Shown here piece after piece: positions 31,952 through 41,109 of a stretch of DNA of 60,155 bases; positions within the stretch are counted from its first letter, which is position 1; each line of letters opens with the position of its first letter. This stretch comes from Acidobacteriaceae bacterium. Lineage in GTDB: Bacteria > Acidobacteriota > Terriglobia > Terriglobales > Acidobacteriaceae. The notes under the pieces are model-generated. The model was not told where the DNA came from. It worked only from the letters and a program-made list of their open reading frames with translations, and did not search any database. Where the stretch lies: contig PLGM01000189.1 of NCBI GenBank assembly GCA_003139795.1, positions 1 to 60,155 of the forward strand, read 5' to 3'. The position numbers and the translations under genes are program-made.

Positions 31952-32680
31952 TCACTTGCGCTTTGCATCCTTTACGACAGCAGGGGTCACGAACTGAAGA
32001 TCGGCGGCGAGGGGACAGCCGGTGCAGTGAGGCGTTCTGGCGCAGTGCGCCTTGCCCACGGCTACCGTGAGGGCGTGGAACTGATTGAAGAGGCGCGAAG
32101 AGCTGACTGAGGGATCGACGGCGAAGGCCTGGCGGGTGAGATCGACGAGAGAGTCATAGCCTGCGGGGCCGGGTGGGGGCGCGAGGAGCCGATGGCGCAA
32201 GGCGACGCGGCGGAGATACTCGTCGGCCACGGGGACGGGATGGTTGAGGGCGTAGAGCAGGATGGCGTCGGCGGTCTCAGGGCCTACGCCGGGCAGAGCG
32301 AGCAGGCGGGGACGGAGGGTGGCCGTGGGCGAGGCCGCGAACACGTCGAGCGAACTGGAGAACTCCCGGTCGAGCATGGCGACAAAAGCCTTGAGCGCGG
32401 GGGCCTTGCGGGTGTGAAAGCCGGAGGGGCGAATGAGATTCTGCAAGTCTTCGAGAGCGATGGAGCGGAGGCCATCGAGGGTGAGCGCGCCGGCCTGGCG
32501 GAGGTTGGCAAGCGAACGCTCGACGGCCTTCCAGGCGGTGTTCTGGGTGAGATAGGCGCCGAGAATGACTTCAAAGGGAGTTTCGGCCGGCCACCAGTGC
32601 TGGGGGCCGTAAGCTTGCTCAAGCAAACCGTGCATGTTGCGCAGGCGCTGCGCGGGACTGGGCCGTTGGCGGGGCTTCAC
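31952..32680 (-). CDS. Endonuclease III-related HhH-GPD protein (COG2231-like)
   Basis: A 242-residue DNA-glycosylase-fold protein. It has the N-terminal FEVILGAYLTQNTAWKAVE, the helix-hairpin-helix LALPGVGPETADAILLYALN and the GPD-region aspartate in VPVADEYLRRV. In classical Nth the lysine lyase residue follows PGVG as RKTA; here it is PETA, so a monofunctional glycosylase or a binding role is likely. The C-terminal cluster motif C-x5-C-x2-C lacks the fourth cysteine. The GTG start overlaps the stop of the TPR gene (GTGA) with GAGG upstream, implying translational coupling. The substrate lesion is unknown. Confidence 0.82.
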   Translation of the reverse strand: MKPRQRPSPAQRLRNMHGLLEQAYGPQHWWPAETPFEVILGAYLTQNTAWKAVERSLANLRQAGALTLDGLRSIALEDLQNLIRPSGFHTRKAPALKAFVAMLDREFSSSLDVFAASPTATLRPRLLALPGVGPETADAILLYALNHPVPVADEYLRRVALRHRLLAPPPGPAGYDSLVDLTRQAFAVDPSVSSSRLFNQFHALTVAVGKAHCARTPHCTGCPLAADLQFVTPAVVKDAKRK

Positions 32681-33045
32681 GGCAGGGAATCCTCGGCAGG
32701 CGGGGATTGGAGCTGCAGCTTCCACTCGAGGATGCGGGCGCGGGCGGCGGCGGCTTCAGCCTGGGGAACATGGCCGGCGTGCTGCAGGGAGATGGAGAGC
32801 GCGGTGTGGGCGAGCGGGTCATCCGGGGTGAGGACGGTGAGCGCCATGGCGGCGGCGACGGACTGGTTGAGTTGGCCGGCGTCGCGCAGGGCGCGAATGA
32901 GGCCGTGGTGGGCTTCAATGTGCGCCGGATCGGCGGCGATGGCGGCGCGAAAGGCCTGGGCCGCTTCAGCAGGCGAGCCGCCTGCAAGCAGGTCAAGGCC
33001 ACGCTGGAAGAGCGAGTCGGCGGTGGGAGGATTGGGGGTGGTCAC
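32677..33045 (-). CDS. Small TPR protein
   Basis: A 122-residue helical protein with about two and a half TPR units: GLDLLAGGSPAEAAQAFRAA, IAADPAHIEAHHGLIRALRD, and DPLAHTALSISLQHAGHVPQ. There is no signal peptide. Its stop overlaps the start of the HhH-GPD gene by three bases, so the two are made together, perhaps as scaffold and enzyme, though nothing further supports this. The initial Met is followed by a Pro/Thr-rich stretch; the start could be slightly downstream. Confidence 0.7.
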   Translation of the reverse strand: MTTPNPPTADSLFQRGLDLLAGGSPAEAAQAFRAAIAADPAHIEAHHGLIRALRDAGQLNQSVAAAMALTVLTPDDPLAHTALSISLQHAGHVPQAEAAAARARILEWKLQLQSPPAEDSLP

Positions 33046-33139
33046 GGCTGTGTTCAGGATAACGGTTGGAGGGGTTTTGCGACTTTGATGCGCTCCGCGA
33101 CCTGCATGGCATCAGGTTTGCGCCCGTGGCGACGGGAGT

Positions 33140-34495
33140 TCACTTCGTTTCCTCGACGTTGTAGAGCTGGAACTCGCGAATGGCCGCGGCATCGGTGCTG
33201 GAAAGAATGTTGAGGCGGACGCGGGCGGCGGTGACGGGCGGCAAGACGTCGATCTTCTTGTGGCCGATGGCCTGGGCGGCGGCGACGGTCTTCCAGGCGG
33301 TTCCCGTCCAGACGTCGATAGAGTATTTCTGAATGCGCTGGCCGGCGTTGAGCCACTCCATGGTGAGTGCGCGGTTGAAGGTGATGGGCTTGGGGAAGTT
33401 GACTTCGAGGCTGGAGTGACGGGAGCCGGCGGGCGCGGTCCAGAAGGTATCGGGGTTGCCGTCGAGCGCGGCGGAGACTTCAGGGGAAGCCGGCGCGTGG
33501 GCGAGGGCGAGGTTGTGGGCGTAGCGGTCGCGGAGCGCTCGGCCGAATTCCTGGAGGCGGGCGACGTCGCTGTCGGGCAGGAGGCCGCGGCAGTCGGGAG
33601 CGAGGCCGAGCATCAACTGAGCGCCGCGGCCGGCGGTTTGATCGTAGGTGGTGAGCAGTTCGTTGAGGCTCTTGAGGGAGGCTTCATCGTCGGGATGCCA
33701 GAACCAGTGCTGGTTGCGCAAGGGCGTGTCGGCTTCGACAGGACGCCAGCGGAGATAGCCGTGACGGTCGATGACGTTCCAGTTTTCGTAAGGGACGCGT
33801 CCGTTTTCGGTGCCTACCCAGCGGGCGTCGCCGTATTCGAAGAGACCGGTGTCAGCGAAGACGATGGTGTTGGGCTGGTAAGTGCGCAGAGTTTCGACGA
33901 TCTTTGCGAAGTTATAAACATGGCCGGCGCTGCCTGCGCCGTCGAGCCAGAATTCGACGAGGTCGCCGTAATTCGATGCGAGTTCAGATAACTCGGCCTG
34001 GTAGTATTCGTCGTAAGCCGCGGAGTTCTTGTATCTGGGTTCGTGGCGGTCCCAGGGAGAGAGATAGACGCCGAATTGGAGACCGTATTTGCGCGCGGCG
34101 CGGGCGACATCGCCGACCACATCGCCTTTGCCGCCTTTCCAGGGGCTGGACTTGACGCTGTACGCGGTTTGATCCGTTGGCCAGAGGCAGAAACCATCAT
34201 GATGCTTGGCGACGAGCACAACATATTTTGCGCCGGAGTCGCGAATGGCTTTCATCCACTGCTCGGGATCGAATTGAGTGGGATTGAAGACGGAAGGGTC
34301 GGCCGTGCCGTCGCCCCATTCGCGATCGAGGAAGGTGTTGGTGGAGAAGTGGATGATGACGCCGAATTCGAGGTCCTGCCAGGCGATTTGTTGCGGAGAC
34401 GGTTTGACGTCGGGGAAGCTTTGCGCCGAGGCGAGCGAGGCGATGAGGAAGAGAGTGAGCGCGGAGATTGTTGATCGATTGCGGAAAGAGTTCAT
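33140..34495 (-). CDS. GH29 alpha-L-fucosidase, exported, with F5/8C-like C-terminus
   Basis: A 451-residue protein. A Sec signal (ISALTLFLIASLASAQ) leads into the GH29 catalytic barrel (about 28-330) with FGVIIHFSTNTFLDREWGDG, VVLVAKHHDGFCLWPT, GVYLSPWDRHEPRY and the nucleophile Asp in VEFWLDGAGS. A C-terminal beta-sandwich (about 345-451; EVSAALDGNPDTFWTAP, then IREFQLYNVEE) resembles a discoidin/F5/8C carbohydrate-binding module. It removes alpha-L-fucose in the periplasm or outside. GGAG stands 10 bases before the ATG. It is the last gene of the N-glycan-type locus, 36 bases downstream of the GH18 gene. Confidence 0.9.
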   Translation of the reverse strand: MNSFRNRSTISALTLFLIASLASAQSFPDVKPSPQQIAWQDLEFGVIIHFSTNTFLDREWGDGTADPSVFNPTQFDPEQWMKAIRDSGAKYVVLVAKHHDGFCLWPTDQTAYSVKSSPWKGGKGDVVGDVARAARKYGLQFGVYLSPWDRHEPRYKNSAAYDEYYQAELSELASNYGDLVEFWLDGAGSAGHVYNFAKIVETLRTYQPNTIVFADTGLFEYGDARWVGTENGRVPYENWNVIDRHGYLRWRPVEADTPLRNQHWFWHPDDEASLKSLNELLTTYDQTAGRGAQLMLGLAPDCRGLLPDSDVARLQEFGRALRDRYAHNLALAHAPASPEVSAALDGNPDTFWTAPAGSRHSSLEVNFPKPITFNRALTMEWLNAGQRIQKYSIDVWTGTAWKTVAAAQAIGHKKIDVLPPVTAARVRLNILSSTDAAAIREFQLYNVEETK

Positions 34496-34531
34496 TTATA
34501 ACTCTCCAGTTATACTTTGCTCGTGGCAGTG

Positions 34532-35581
34532 TTAGTGGCGCTGAGGAAGGAACTTCCAGATTTCGGGGTCTTCTTCGCCGAGAACCCAGGAGCAGAAGCC
34601 CTGAATGCCATTTTTCTGAACGAGTTCGTAGCGGTCCTTGAAGGTGCGCAGATCGGTGAAGAAGATCCATTCGCGCATCTGGTCGCGATAGAAGTAGAAG
34701 TATGCGCTGTGGTCTTCAGCGTCCCACTGGATCTTGCCGCCGTAGGCCTCGGCGAGTTGCAGGGCGTTGGGGACGCCGATGTAGTCGGCGGTGGGGTTTG
34801 GCTTTTCGTTGCCGGTGGCGGAGTCCTTGGTGGGAGCGCCGGTGTACCAGTGGTAGCCGTAGAGGGGAATGCCGAGAGAGAGCTTTTCCTTGGGGACGGT
34901 CCGGAGGGCGTAGTTGAGATTGTCGACGGTCCAGTCCCAGCCGGCGACGGGTCCGGGCATGGTCCAGCGGGTGTGTTGATCGTAAGTCATGAGGCAGACG
35001 AGATCGACGTACTTGGCGAGGGCGGCGATGTCATAGGCACCGCGCCAATCAGTGTAGATCCACTTGGCAAACGCGCCCTGGCCGGGGTAGCCCGGTGCAT
35101 TGGGCACGGTGGCAATGGTTAACTGCAGGCCGGCATTGTGCATGGCCTCCGCTGAAGTTTTGACGAGCGCCGTCAAGAGGTCGTGATCGGTCCAGTCGAC
35201 GTTCTCGAAGTCAAACTGAAAGCCGGTGTAGCCGTGAAGTTTGCACTCGCGGATCATGGCTTCGTTCATGATGGCCTGAGCGGCGGGATTGGTGGCCAGC
35301 GTGTGGAAGCCCTTCTTGTTAAACATGGCCAGGATGGGCATGACGGCAACCTTGTCGTCGTGGGCCCGCTTGAGCACGGTTGGATCGGGAGCGCCGGTGA
35401 CCAGGCCATTTTCGTCCAGCTGATACCAGGTGGGCACCAGCAGATCAATCTGCGAGGAGTGGGCGAGGAACGAACGGATGGAGTCGGGATTGCTGGTCAG
35501 GTAGAAGAGCGCGACCGGAGCTGCGCGCAGGCAAGGGGCAGCAGCAAGAACGAGCGAGAGCAAAAGAAGGAATCGTTTCAT
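34532..35581 (-). CDS. GH18-family glycosidase, exported (YaaH/chitinase-like)
   Basis: A 349-residue protein with a signal peptide (RFLLLLSLVLAAAPCLRA) and a GH18 TIM barrel. The active-site strand is GYTGFQFDFENVDW: the catalytic Glu and the Asp two before it are kept, but the two earlier acidic positions of DxxDxDxE are Thr and Gln, as in YaaH/SleL-like members. Other landmarks are LVCLMTYDQHTRW and GIPLYGYHWY. Possible activities are endo-beta-N-acetylglucosaminidase, chitinase or peptidoglycan hydrolysis. In a locus with GH38 and GH29 the first is attractive but unproved. The start at 35581 follows GGAG and directly opens the signal peptide. Confidence 0.85.
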   Translation of the reverse strand: MKRFLLLLSLVLAAAPCLRAAPVALFYLTSNPDSIRSFLAHSSQIDLLVPTWYQLDENGLVTGAPDPTVLKRAHDDKVAVMPILAMFNKKGFHTLATNPAAQAIMNEAMIRECKLHGYTGFQFDFENVDWTDHDLLTALVKTSAEAMHNAGLQLTIATVPNAPGYPGQGAFAKWIYTDWRGAYDIAALAKYVDLVCLMTYDQHTRWTMPGPVAGWDWTVDNLNYALRTVPKEKLSLGIPLYGYHWYTGAPTKDSATGNEKPNPTADYIGVPNALQLAEAYGGKIQWDAEDHSAYFYFYRDQMREWIFFTDLRTFKDRYELVQKNGIQGFCSWVLGEEDPEIWKFLPQRH

Positions 35582-35633
35582 GGGTCTCCGATGGAGATAC
35601 TGGGCGCAAGAAGAATGTACTCTTCCAGCGAGT

Positions 35634-37442
35634 TCAAGCGGTTGCTTTGCCTGCAAAATGGGCTTCGATTTCTTCCAGGGTCTTGCCTTTGGTTTCGGGC
35701 AGGAAGAAGGCCACGGTGATGAAGTAAACGACGGTGAAACATGCGAAGAGAAAGAACATGGACGAGTAGCCGTACTTGCTGACGAAGGGCAGAAAGATTC
35801 CGGCGAGGACGGTGGAAACGAGCTGATTGATGACCAGGGCGATGCTCATGCCGTTGGAGCGGATTCGAGTGGGCATCAGCTCCGACAAGGCGAGCCAGAC
35901 GCAAACGCCGGGACCGAAGGCATAGAAGGCCATGAAGAGATAGAGGCCGAGGGCGACCAACCAGCCGTGGTTTGCGTCGGGAACCTGGCCGACAACGGCT
36001 TTTTGGATTTTGAGAGGGGCGGACCGGGCGGCGTCGAGGTCGGCGAACGGGTTTTTGAAAAACGCTTCAACCTTGTTGGCGGGCACGCAGCTTTCGCGGG
36101 TGATCTGAATGGGGACGGCGGCCGTGTCGTCAGAGCGCACAAAGCTGGTGGCGGCGGTGAAATCGCCGTAGGAGTAAATGATGGCCAGGGAGGCGCGATT
36201 GCTTTCAATTTGCCTGGCGGTGTCGCCGCTGGCGGCAAGCAGATGGCTTGCCTGCGCCTGATCGAAGCGCAGCGTGAGTTCCTGATCGGCCCCGACCATG
36301 GATTGAACCTGGCTGCGGGCATCGATGCTGAGCTTTTCGGTACGCAGAAAGAGGATGCCGACACCGATCAGGGAAATGATGATGCCACTGGTGCCAACGA
36401 TGAACAGGAACCTGCGCCCCTTGCGATCCACCAGCACCATGCCGACCATGGTCATGAGGAAATTGACGATGGTGAAAATGACATAGCCCCAGTGGGCATG
36501 GAGATCGGAAAGGCCGGATTGCAGGAGAATGCCGGCGTTGTATCCGATGATGGAATTGATGCCGGTGGCGGTGTTGCAGGCGAGGATGACGAGAGCCAGC
36601 ATGAAGGGGATCACGTACTTGCGCTGCAAGAGCGATTCCCGCACGCGCTTGCCTGGGGAAAGCTTCTGCTGGGCCAGGTGCACTGTCTCTTCCATCTCGC
36701 GCAACTCGAGGCCGGCTTGTTCGGCAGAGCGGGAGCGCAGCAAGGCTGCGTAGGCCTGCTCTTTCTTGCCACGGCGGAAGAGCCAGCGCGGCGACTCACT
36801 GACCATGAGGCTGCCGAGAACGAAGAGGACGCCGGGAGGAAGCGAGACCCAGAAGATGCGGCGCCACGCCTGATTCTTGAAGGCGAAGAGAGTGGCGGCG
36901 TCGGAGGCGAGAGAAACCGCCTGGACGCGGTAGCTGAAATAGATGCCGACCAGGGCCGCGGCCACAATGCCAAGGGTGAGGAGCCACTGAAAGATCGCGG
37001 TGCCCTTGCCGCGGCTGGATGCGGCCAGGCACTCGGCGAGATAGAGAGGGACGACGACGCCGATCAGGCCGCCGCTGATGCCTTGCAGGAGACGGCCGAA
37101 GAACAGAGGACCATAGCCTTGCGAGAGGGCAATCACGGGGATGCTGAGGACGAAGGAGACGCCGCTGAGGACCATCAGCGGTTTGCGGCCCATCCAGTCA
37201 GCGAGTATGCCGGCGAATAAGGTGGAGAAGACGCTGCCTAGCAGCACAGCCGCGACGATGACAGAAAGCTGCGCGGCGGTGAGGCGCGAGGTTGCTTCGA
37301 GGTAGGGCAGCGCGCCACCGATGATGCCCACGTCGATGCCGTAGAGCAGGCCACCGAGGCCGGCAACCAGGAGGAGAAAGATGTTGTAACGGTGTTTCGC
37401 GGAGGCATCTGCGGACAAGGGCGTGGAATTGATGGCTGTCAT
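35634..37442 (-). CDS. MFS sugar porter (XylE-like) with a large extracytoplasmic insertion
   Basis: A 602-residue sugar:H+ symporter. It has TM1 GLGGLLYGIDVGIIGGALPY, the loop motif GILADWMGRKPLMVLSG, RLLQGISGGLIGVVVPLYLAE, LVDRKGRRFLFI and the C-terminal PETKGKTLEEIE, all classical sugar-porter signatures. Family members are about 450-500 residues. The excess lies in a roughly 110-120 residue segment (about 325-440) between the helix ending GILFLRTEKLS and the helix starting HGWLVALGLYLFM, on the periplasmic side. It is 4 bases downstream of the GH38 gene, so it probably imports the hexose freed by this locus. Confidence 0.9.
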   Translation of the reverse strand: MTAINSTPLSADASAKHRYNIFLLLVAGLGGLLYGIDVGIIGGALPYLEATSRLTAAQLSVIVAAVLLGSVFSTLFAGILADWMGRKPLMVLSGVSFVLSIPVIALSQGYGPLFFGRLLQGISGGLIGVVVPLYLAECLAASSRGKGTAIFQWLLTLGIVAAALVGIYFSYRVQAVSLASDAATLFAFKNQAWRRIFWVSLPPGVLFVLGSLMVSESPRWLFRRGKKEQAYAALLRSRSAEQAGLELREMEETVHLAQQKLSPGKRVRESLLQRKYVIPFMLALVILACNTATGINSIIGYNAGILLQSGLSDLHAHWGYVIFTIVNFLMTMVGMVLVDRKGRRFLFIVGTSGIIISLIGVGILFLRTEKLSIDARSQVQSMVGADQELTLRFDQAQASHLLAASGDTARQIESNRASLAIIYSYGDFTAATSFVRSDDTAAVPIQITRESCVPANKVEAFFKNPFADLDAARSAPLKIQKAVVGQVPDANHGWLVALGLYLFMAFYAFGPGVCVWLALSELMPTRIRSNGMSIALVINQLVSTVLAGIFLPFVSKYGYSSMFFLFACFTVVYFITVAFFLPETKGKTLEEIEAHFAGKATA

Positions 37443-37445
37443 GGG

Positions 37446-40400
37446 CTATTTGCGTCCTCCCACTAATCGTATTGTCACTATCTCATGCGGATGGAGGGTG
37501 AAATCAAATTGATTGTCTCCGACCACCGATATTGCCGTTTGACCCCGTTCCACAGCATCCGTTTGACTTATACGATCCAGATGCAGGCATGGAATCCGGA
37601 CGGTCACGGTCCGCTCCGCGCCGCCAAAGTCGAGAAAGCGCAGGATGGTCCCATTCTCATCCTCGGCAGGCTTCCATGTTTCCAGTAGGACGTTGGGATC
37701 TCTTATGTCCAAAAAGCTTTCCTGCTTGCCATCAAGGTGCTGCGAACAGTTGGCATCCGCCGGCACGCTGGACGGCTGCATTTCGTCATGAGGTTGATTC
37801 TGAGCTGAAAGAGTTACCGCCTTGTCCTGGGTTGTAACAACGTCCGTTTCCAATGGAGTAATCTCTTCCCATCCCATACGGCTCAAATCGGATGCGCTGG
37901 TCGAAGGCGCGCTGGTAATCACATAGTGAAAGCGGAAATGCCCTCCTTGACCGGCACGATAGTTCGTATCCCAATAGTTGTTCATTACATAGGAGAAGAT
38001 GGTTCCGGGACGCATGCCGAATTCAACCGGCCACTCGCCGCGGTTGATATCGCCCAGCGTAACCAAGGGCGCGTCGAGGGGGAAGACGCTTGCCGATACC
38101 CCGTCCTGCTGGACTGAAACCCAGTGTTGCACGGAAAACCATTCGTGACCCGCACCTGAATACATATCTTTCGCGGGGTCGACGACACCGTTCTGGATCT
38201 CATACTGAAACTGAGGCTGGCTGACGGCAAACGGGAAAGCAAAGTAAACTGCCTCCTTGCTCTCGACCTGCTTCTTGTCGACGTCTTCAACGAATTCAAT
38301 CTTCTTTTCGCGGTCGAAGAGGCGAATTTCAGACCGAATGGAAGGGGTGTTCAGATTCTCGCTTTGCATGTGCGCTACTTCTCCGTCGGGAGCGCGCGTC
38401 AGAGAGATGATCTTTCCGTTTTGCGGGGGGTGGATTGCCAGATCCGCCTTTGGGTAGACATGGCTATATTCAAGGATCGTGTTCGGAGCCTTATCGCCCC
38501 CGGTAACGTAGAGATACTCTCCAAAACGATATGGGCTATCCTGGCTTACAAGCTCACGGCGCAACTGTTTGTCGTAGATGCTGCGGACCGCGCCGGTTGC
38601 GGGATCAAGCAGCACCTTATAGTAGAGACTTTCGATTGATGAGCGTTTTTCTGCCGCAGGGATTGGCGCTGCTTTCTGCGCTTGCCGCATGAGATAGACC
38701 TTGTAACCAACCGGCGGGACCTCCTGGGCTACAAAACGAACGTGATAGAATTCGCTTCCGGCGCCGAGGATCTCGAAAGGCACCGGTTGATCGGTGGATA
38801 CATCGACAATCTCCTGGCCTTTGTCCAGATCGACGAAGGCCGCTCCACTTCGTTTCCAGTTCAGGCTGTTAAAGACAATCAAGCTTCCCGGGCCGGCCGG
38901 AACAGCATCCGCCAGGTTCGCCATGCTGCGCCGGGCGACAAAGTCCACGCGGCCTGCGGCGTTCACAGCAAGCTGCTCCTTCACCGCAAGCTGATCGACA
39001 GCCTCCATGCTCGTTGGATCGGAGACGCTGTTGTAAGAGTCCCACGTGTGCTCATCCATCAGCACCATATCCGTCCACATGCGATCCAACTCGGCGGCAT
39101 CTGTCTTGAGGAGAGGATTCACCAGCGATGCCAGCGTGGCAAGCTTCTCCGCCGTTTGTCCTCGTGCTTCGTTCCAACGCTCCATGGCCAGGTAGTAAGC
39201 ATCGGCAGCTGCGCCGTCCTCCCAATACGGGCCGCCATCCCCGCGGATCGTGGGGATGTTATCGCCAAACTGCTTCTCGATTTCCTGGAGCGCCTCGTGA
39301 AAGCCAGAGTATTGCAAGCGCGGATACGCATAAGTGGCGTTCCATTCGTGCGCCAGCTCTGCCTGCTGAGGAAACAGGTCCGTGTTCTCTACCTGTGTGC
39401 CATAAAGGATTACGGCATTGGCATGGTAACTGGCGCCTGCGTACATTTGAAGAAAAAGCGGCAGGGTGTCGTGTCCCGCAGAGGGGATCGGAGGCAGGCC
39501 GAATAAACTCCTTGTCTGGTGGTAGTGGCGTGAGTACCACAGCAACACCCGCTTGCCGTCCGGCCCCGTCCACCACGTCGGCGAGTTCTCATTGAGACGT
39601 CCTTGCAACAATACGGGAGCGCGGTAGTTGTTGCTGGCAGCGGCCAGATAGTGCAGCCCGGCGGCCGCAAGGATGGAAGCATAGGACCAGGAGTAGGAGG
39701 GAACGTCGGTGATATTGGCGTAGTCGAATGGCGTGTTGTGTATTCTGCTGAAGTTGGCGCCTGGATACAAGGAGCGAATCAGAGTTTCCGCCGTGGGGAT
39801 GCCGGTGAGCAGACTGGCGTATTGGGCGGGAACGAACAACTGTTTCTTTTGAATGGCGGCAATGGCTCGCTGCTGCTGGGCGGCGGAACGCGTCTGAAGA
39901 AATTGCTGAAGATCCCACTCTCCATCCAGACTGAAGCGAAAGTCAGGGTGCTTTGCGGTCATGTCCATCGCTTCGTCGATGGTGCGGCTCTGAATGGCTG
40001 CGACCTTGGCCTGGTAATCGGAATAGCCGACATCGACATGGATATGGGGGACGATATAGACGGTCCACTGTTTAGCGGGATCGATCAATTGCGTGTAATG
40101 TTGCTCCCGGCCATCGATCTGCACGGTCAGTTGAGCCTCGGTTCGGGGCTGAAACTCGTGAACCAGGAACTGGACCTTCTCCTCGCCGAAATCATAGTTA
40201 CCATGAAGTTCGGCATGATAACTCCTTGGGGCGACGGTCAAATCTGCCTTACTTCCCGGCTCAAGCCGCCCGGAGTGGCGGATGAATGTTTCAACGCTTT
40301 CCAGCAATTCGCCGTTCTGGCGCTGGTAAAAGACAGTGGGTTCAAGTTGCGCAGAGAAGACTTCGGAAGGTGCGTTGGGCGGGACACTGTCGAGCTCAAT

Positions 40401-41000
40401 GGCGTCGTAATTCAATCCGGCTTCGGGAACGGCTTCTTCGGCCTCTTCGACCACCTGGAACGCTATCTTGTTGGGGCCCTTATGCAGATAACTGCCACGA
40501 AATGTAAACTCAACGTCCGCGGCGGAGTATACAGGGTTGAAAGAAGAGCTTCCTGGGTCACCGTTGCTGTAGTCAAGCTTGGGATGAAGGTAAAAGATGC
40601 CGACCTTGCCATTGATGTCGGCTTTCAAAGCCGGCAGGCTGGGAGTCTCAACCAGCAAGGCAATATGGAGTCGATAGTTATCCGCCGGCGGCCCCTCGAG
40701 CGAGAAGGTGATGGATCGGGGTGCAGAAGCGATGGCCGCTTCCCCCGGCTGTTGCGCGGCGCTGAGGACGGCCGGCTGCGCAGCGAACCAATCTTTCGCA
40801 GGATCGCTTTGAGAGACGATGAAATCGACGTTCCGCACGGGGTTACCGGAGGCAAACTCGGCAGAGGAGCGATCAAACTTTCCGATCTGGAAAATCGTAT
40901 TGCCGGGGTTGCCGGGCACAGATTGCGCAGAGAGCACGGACGCGGCCAGAAGAGGCCATAACAATCTGAGGATCATGCCTTTGTTACAGCTCGCACTCAT
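37446..41000 (-). CDS. Exported GH38-type alpha-mannosidase with N-terminal PL4-like beta-sandwich
   Basis: An 1184-residue protein. The signal peptide (ILRLLWPLLAASVLSAQ) is followed by a domain (about 30-200) opening TIFQIGKFDRSSAEFA and containing YLHKGPNKIAFQVVEE, the pattern of the C-terminal carbohydrate-binding domain of family-4 rhamnogalacturonan lyases. A GH38 catalytic region starts at about 320 with VPHIHVDVGYSDYQAKV, where the HxH...D metal ligands sit, then the large beta-sandwich C-terminal part (LYYKVLLDPATGAVRSIYDK). It should trim alpha-mannosides in the periplasm or outside. Start 41000 has AAGGAAAGG upstream. The fold order is clear, but the HIHVDVG variant and low similarity leave substrate specificity open. 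Confidence 0.82.
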   Translation of the reverse strand: MSASCNKGMILRLLWPLLAASVLSAQSVPGNPGNTIFQIGKFDRSSAEFASGNPVRNVDFIVSQSDPAKDWFAAQPAVLSAAQQPGEAAIASAPRSITFSLEGPPADNYRLHIALLVETPSLPALKADINGKVGIFYLHPKLDYSNGDPGSSSFNPVYSAADVEFTFRGSYLHKGPNKIAFQVVEEAEEAVPEAGLNYDAIELDSVPPNAPSEVFSAQLEPTVFYQRQNGELLESVETFIRHSGRLEPGSKADLTVAPRSYHAELHGNYDFGEEKVQFLVHEFQPRTEAQLTVQIDGREQHYTQLIDPAKQWTVYIVPHIHVDVGYSDYQAKVAAIQSRTIDEAMDMTAKHPDFRFSLDGEWDLQQFLQTRSAAQQQRAIAAIQKKQLFVPAQYASLLTGIPTAETLIRSLYPGANFSRIHNTPFDYANITDVPSYSWSYASILAAAGLHYLAAASNNYRAPVLLQGRLNENSPTWWTGPDGKRVLLWYSRHYHQTRSLFGLPPIPSAGHDTLPLFLQMYAGASYHANAVILYGTQVENTDLFPQQAELAHEWNATYAYPRLQYSGFHEALQEIEKQFGDNIPTIRGDGGPYWEDGAAADAYYLAMERWNEARGQTAEKLATLASLVNPLLKTDAAELDRMWTDMVLMDEHTWDSYNSVSDPTSMEAVDQLAVKEQLAVNAAGRVDFVARRSMANLADAVPAGPGSLIVFNSLNWKRSGAAFVDLDKGQEIVDVSTDQPVPFEILGAGSEFYHVRFVAQEVPPVGYKVYLMRQAQKAAPIPAAEKRSSIESLYYKVLLDPATGAVRSIYDKQLRRELVSQDSPYRFGEYLYVTGGDKAPNTILEYSHVYPKADLAIHPPQNGKIISLTRAPDGEVAHMQSENLNTPSIRSEIRLFDREKKIEFVEDVDKKQVESKEAVYFAFPFAVSQPQFQYEIQNGVVDPAKDMYSGAGHEWFSVQHWVSVQQDGVSASVFPLDAPLVTLGDINRGEWPVEFGMRPGTIFSYVMNNYWDTNYRAGQGGHFRFHYVITSAPSTSASDLSRMGWEEITPLETDVVTTQDKAVTLSAQNQPHDEMQPSSVPADANCSQHLDGKQESFLDIRDPNVLLETWKPAEDENGTILRFLDFGGAERTVTVRIPCLHLDRISQTDAVERGQTAISVVGDNQFDFTLHPHEIVTIRLVGGRK

Positions 41001-41109
41001 CGGTGGACCTTTCCTTTGTCTATGAAGACATTGCGGATTGAAACTCGAGTCGTGGCACACTCCGCGGGCGCAACGCGACGAATTGCCGGTTTCCATCGCC
41101 TGAGTAGTT

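Noticed and set aside
35580-37220. A 546-codon plus-strand open frame
   Set aside because: Antisense to the sugar porter; its Glu/Gly/Asp-rich composition is the complement of hydrophobic codons.
39603-40961. A 452-codon plus-strand open frame
   Set aside because: Antisense to the GH38 gene with no family resemblance.
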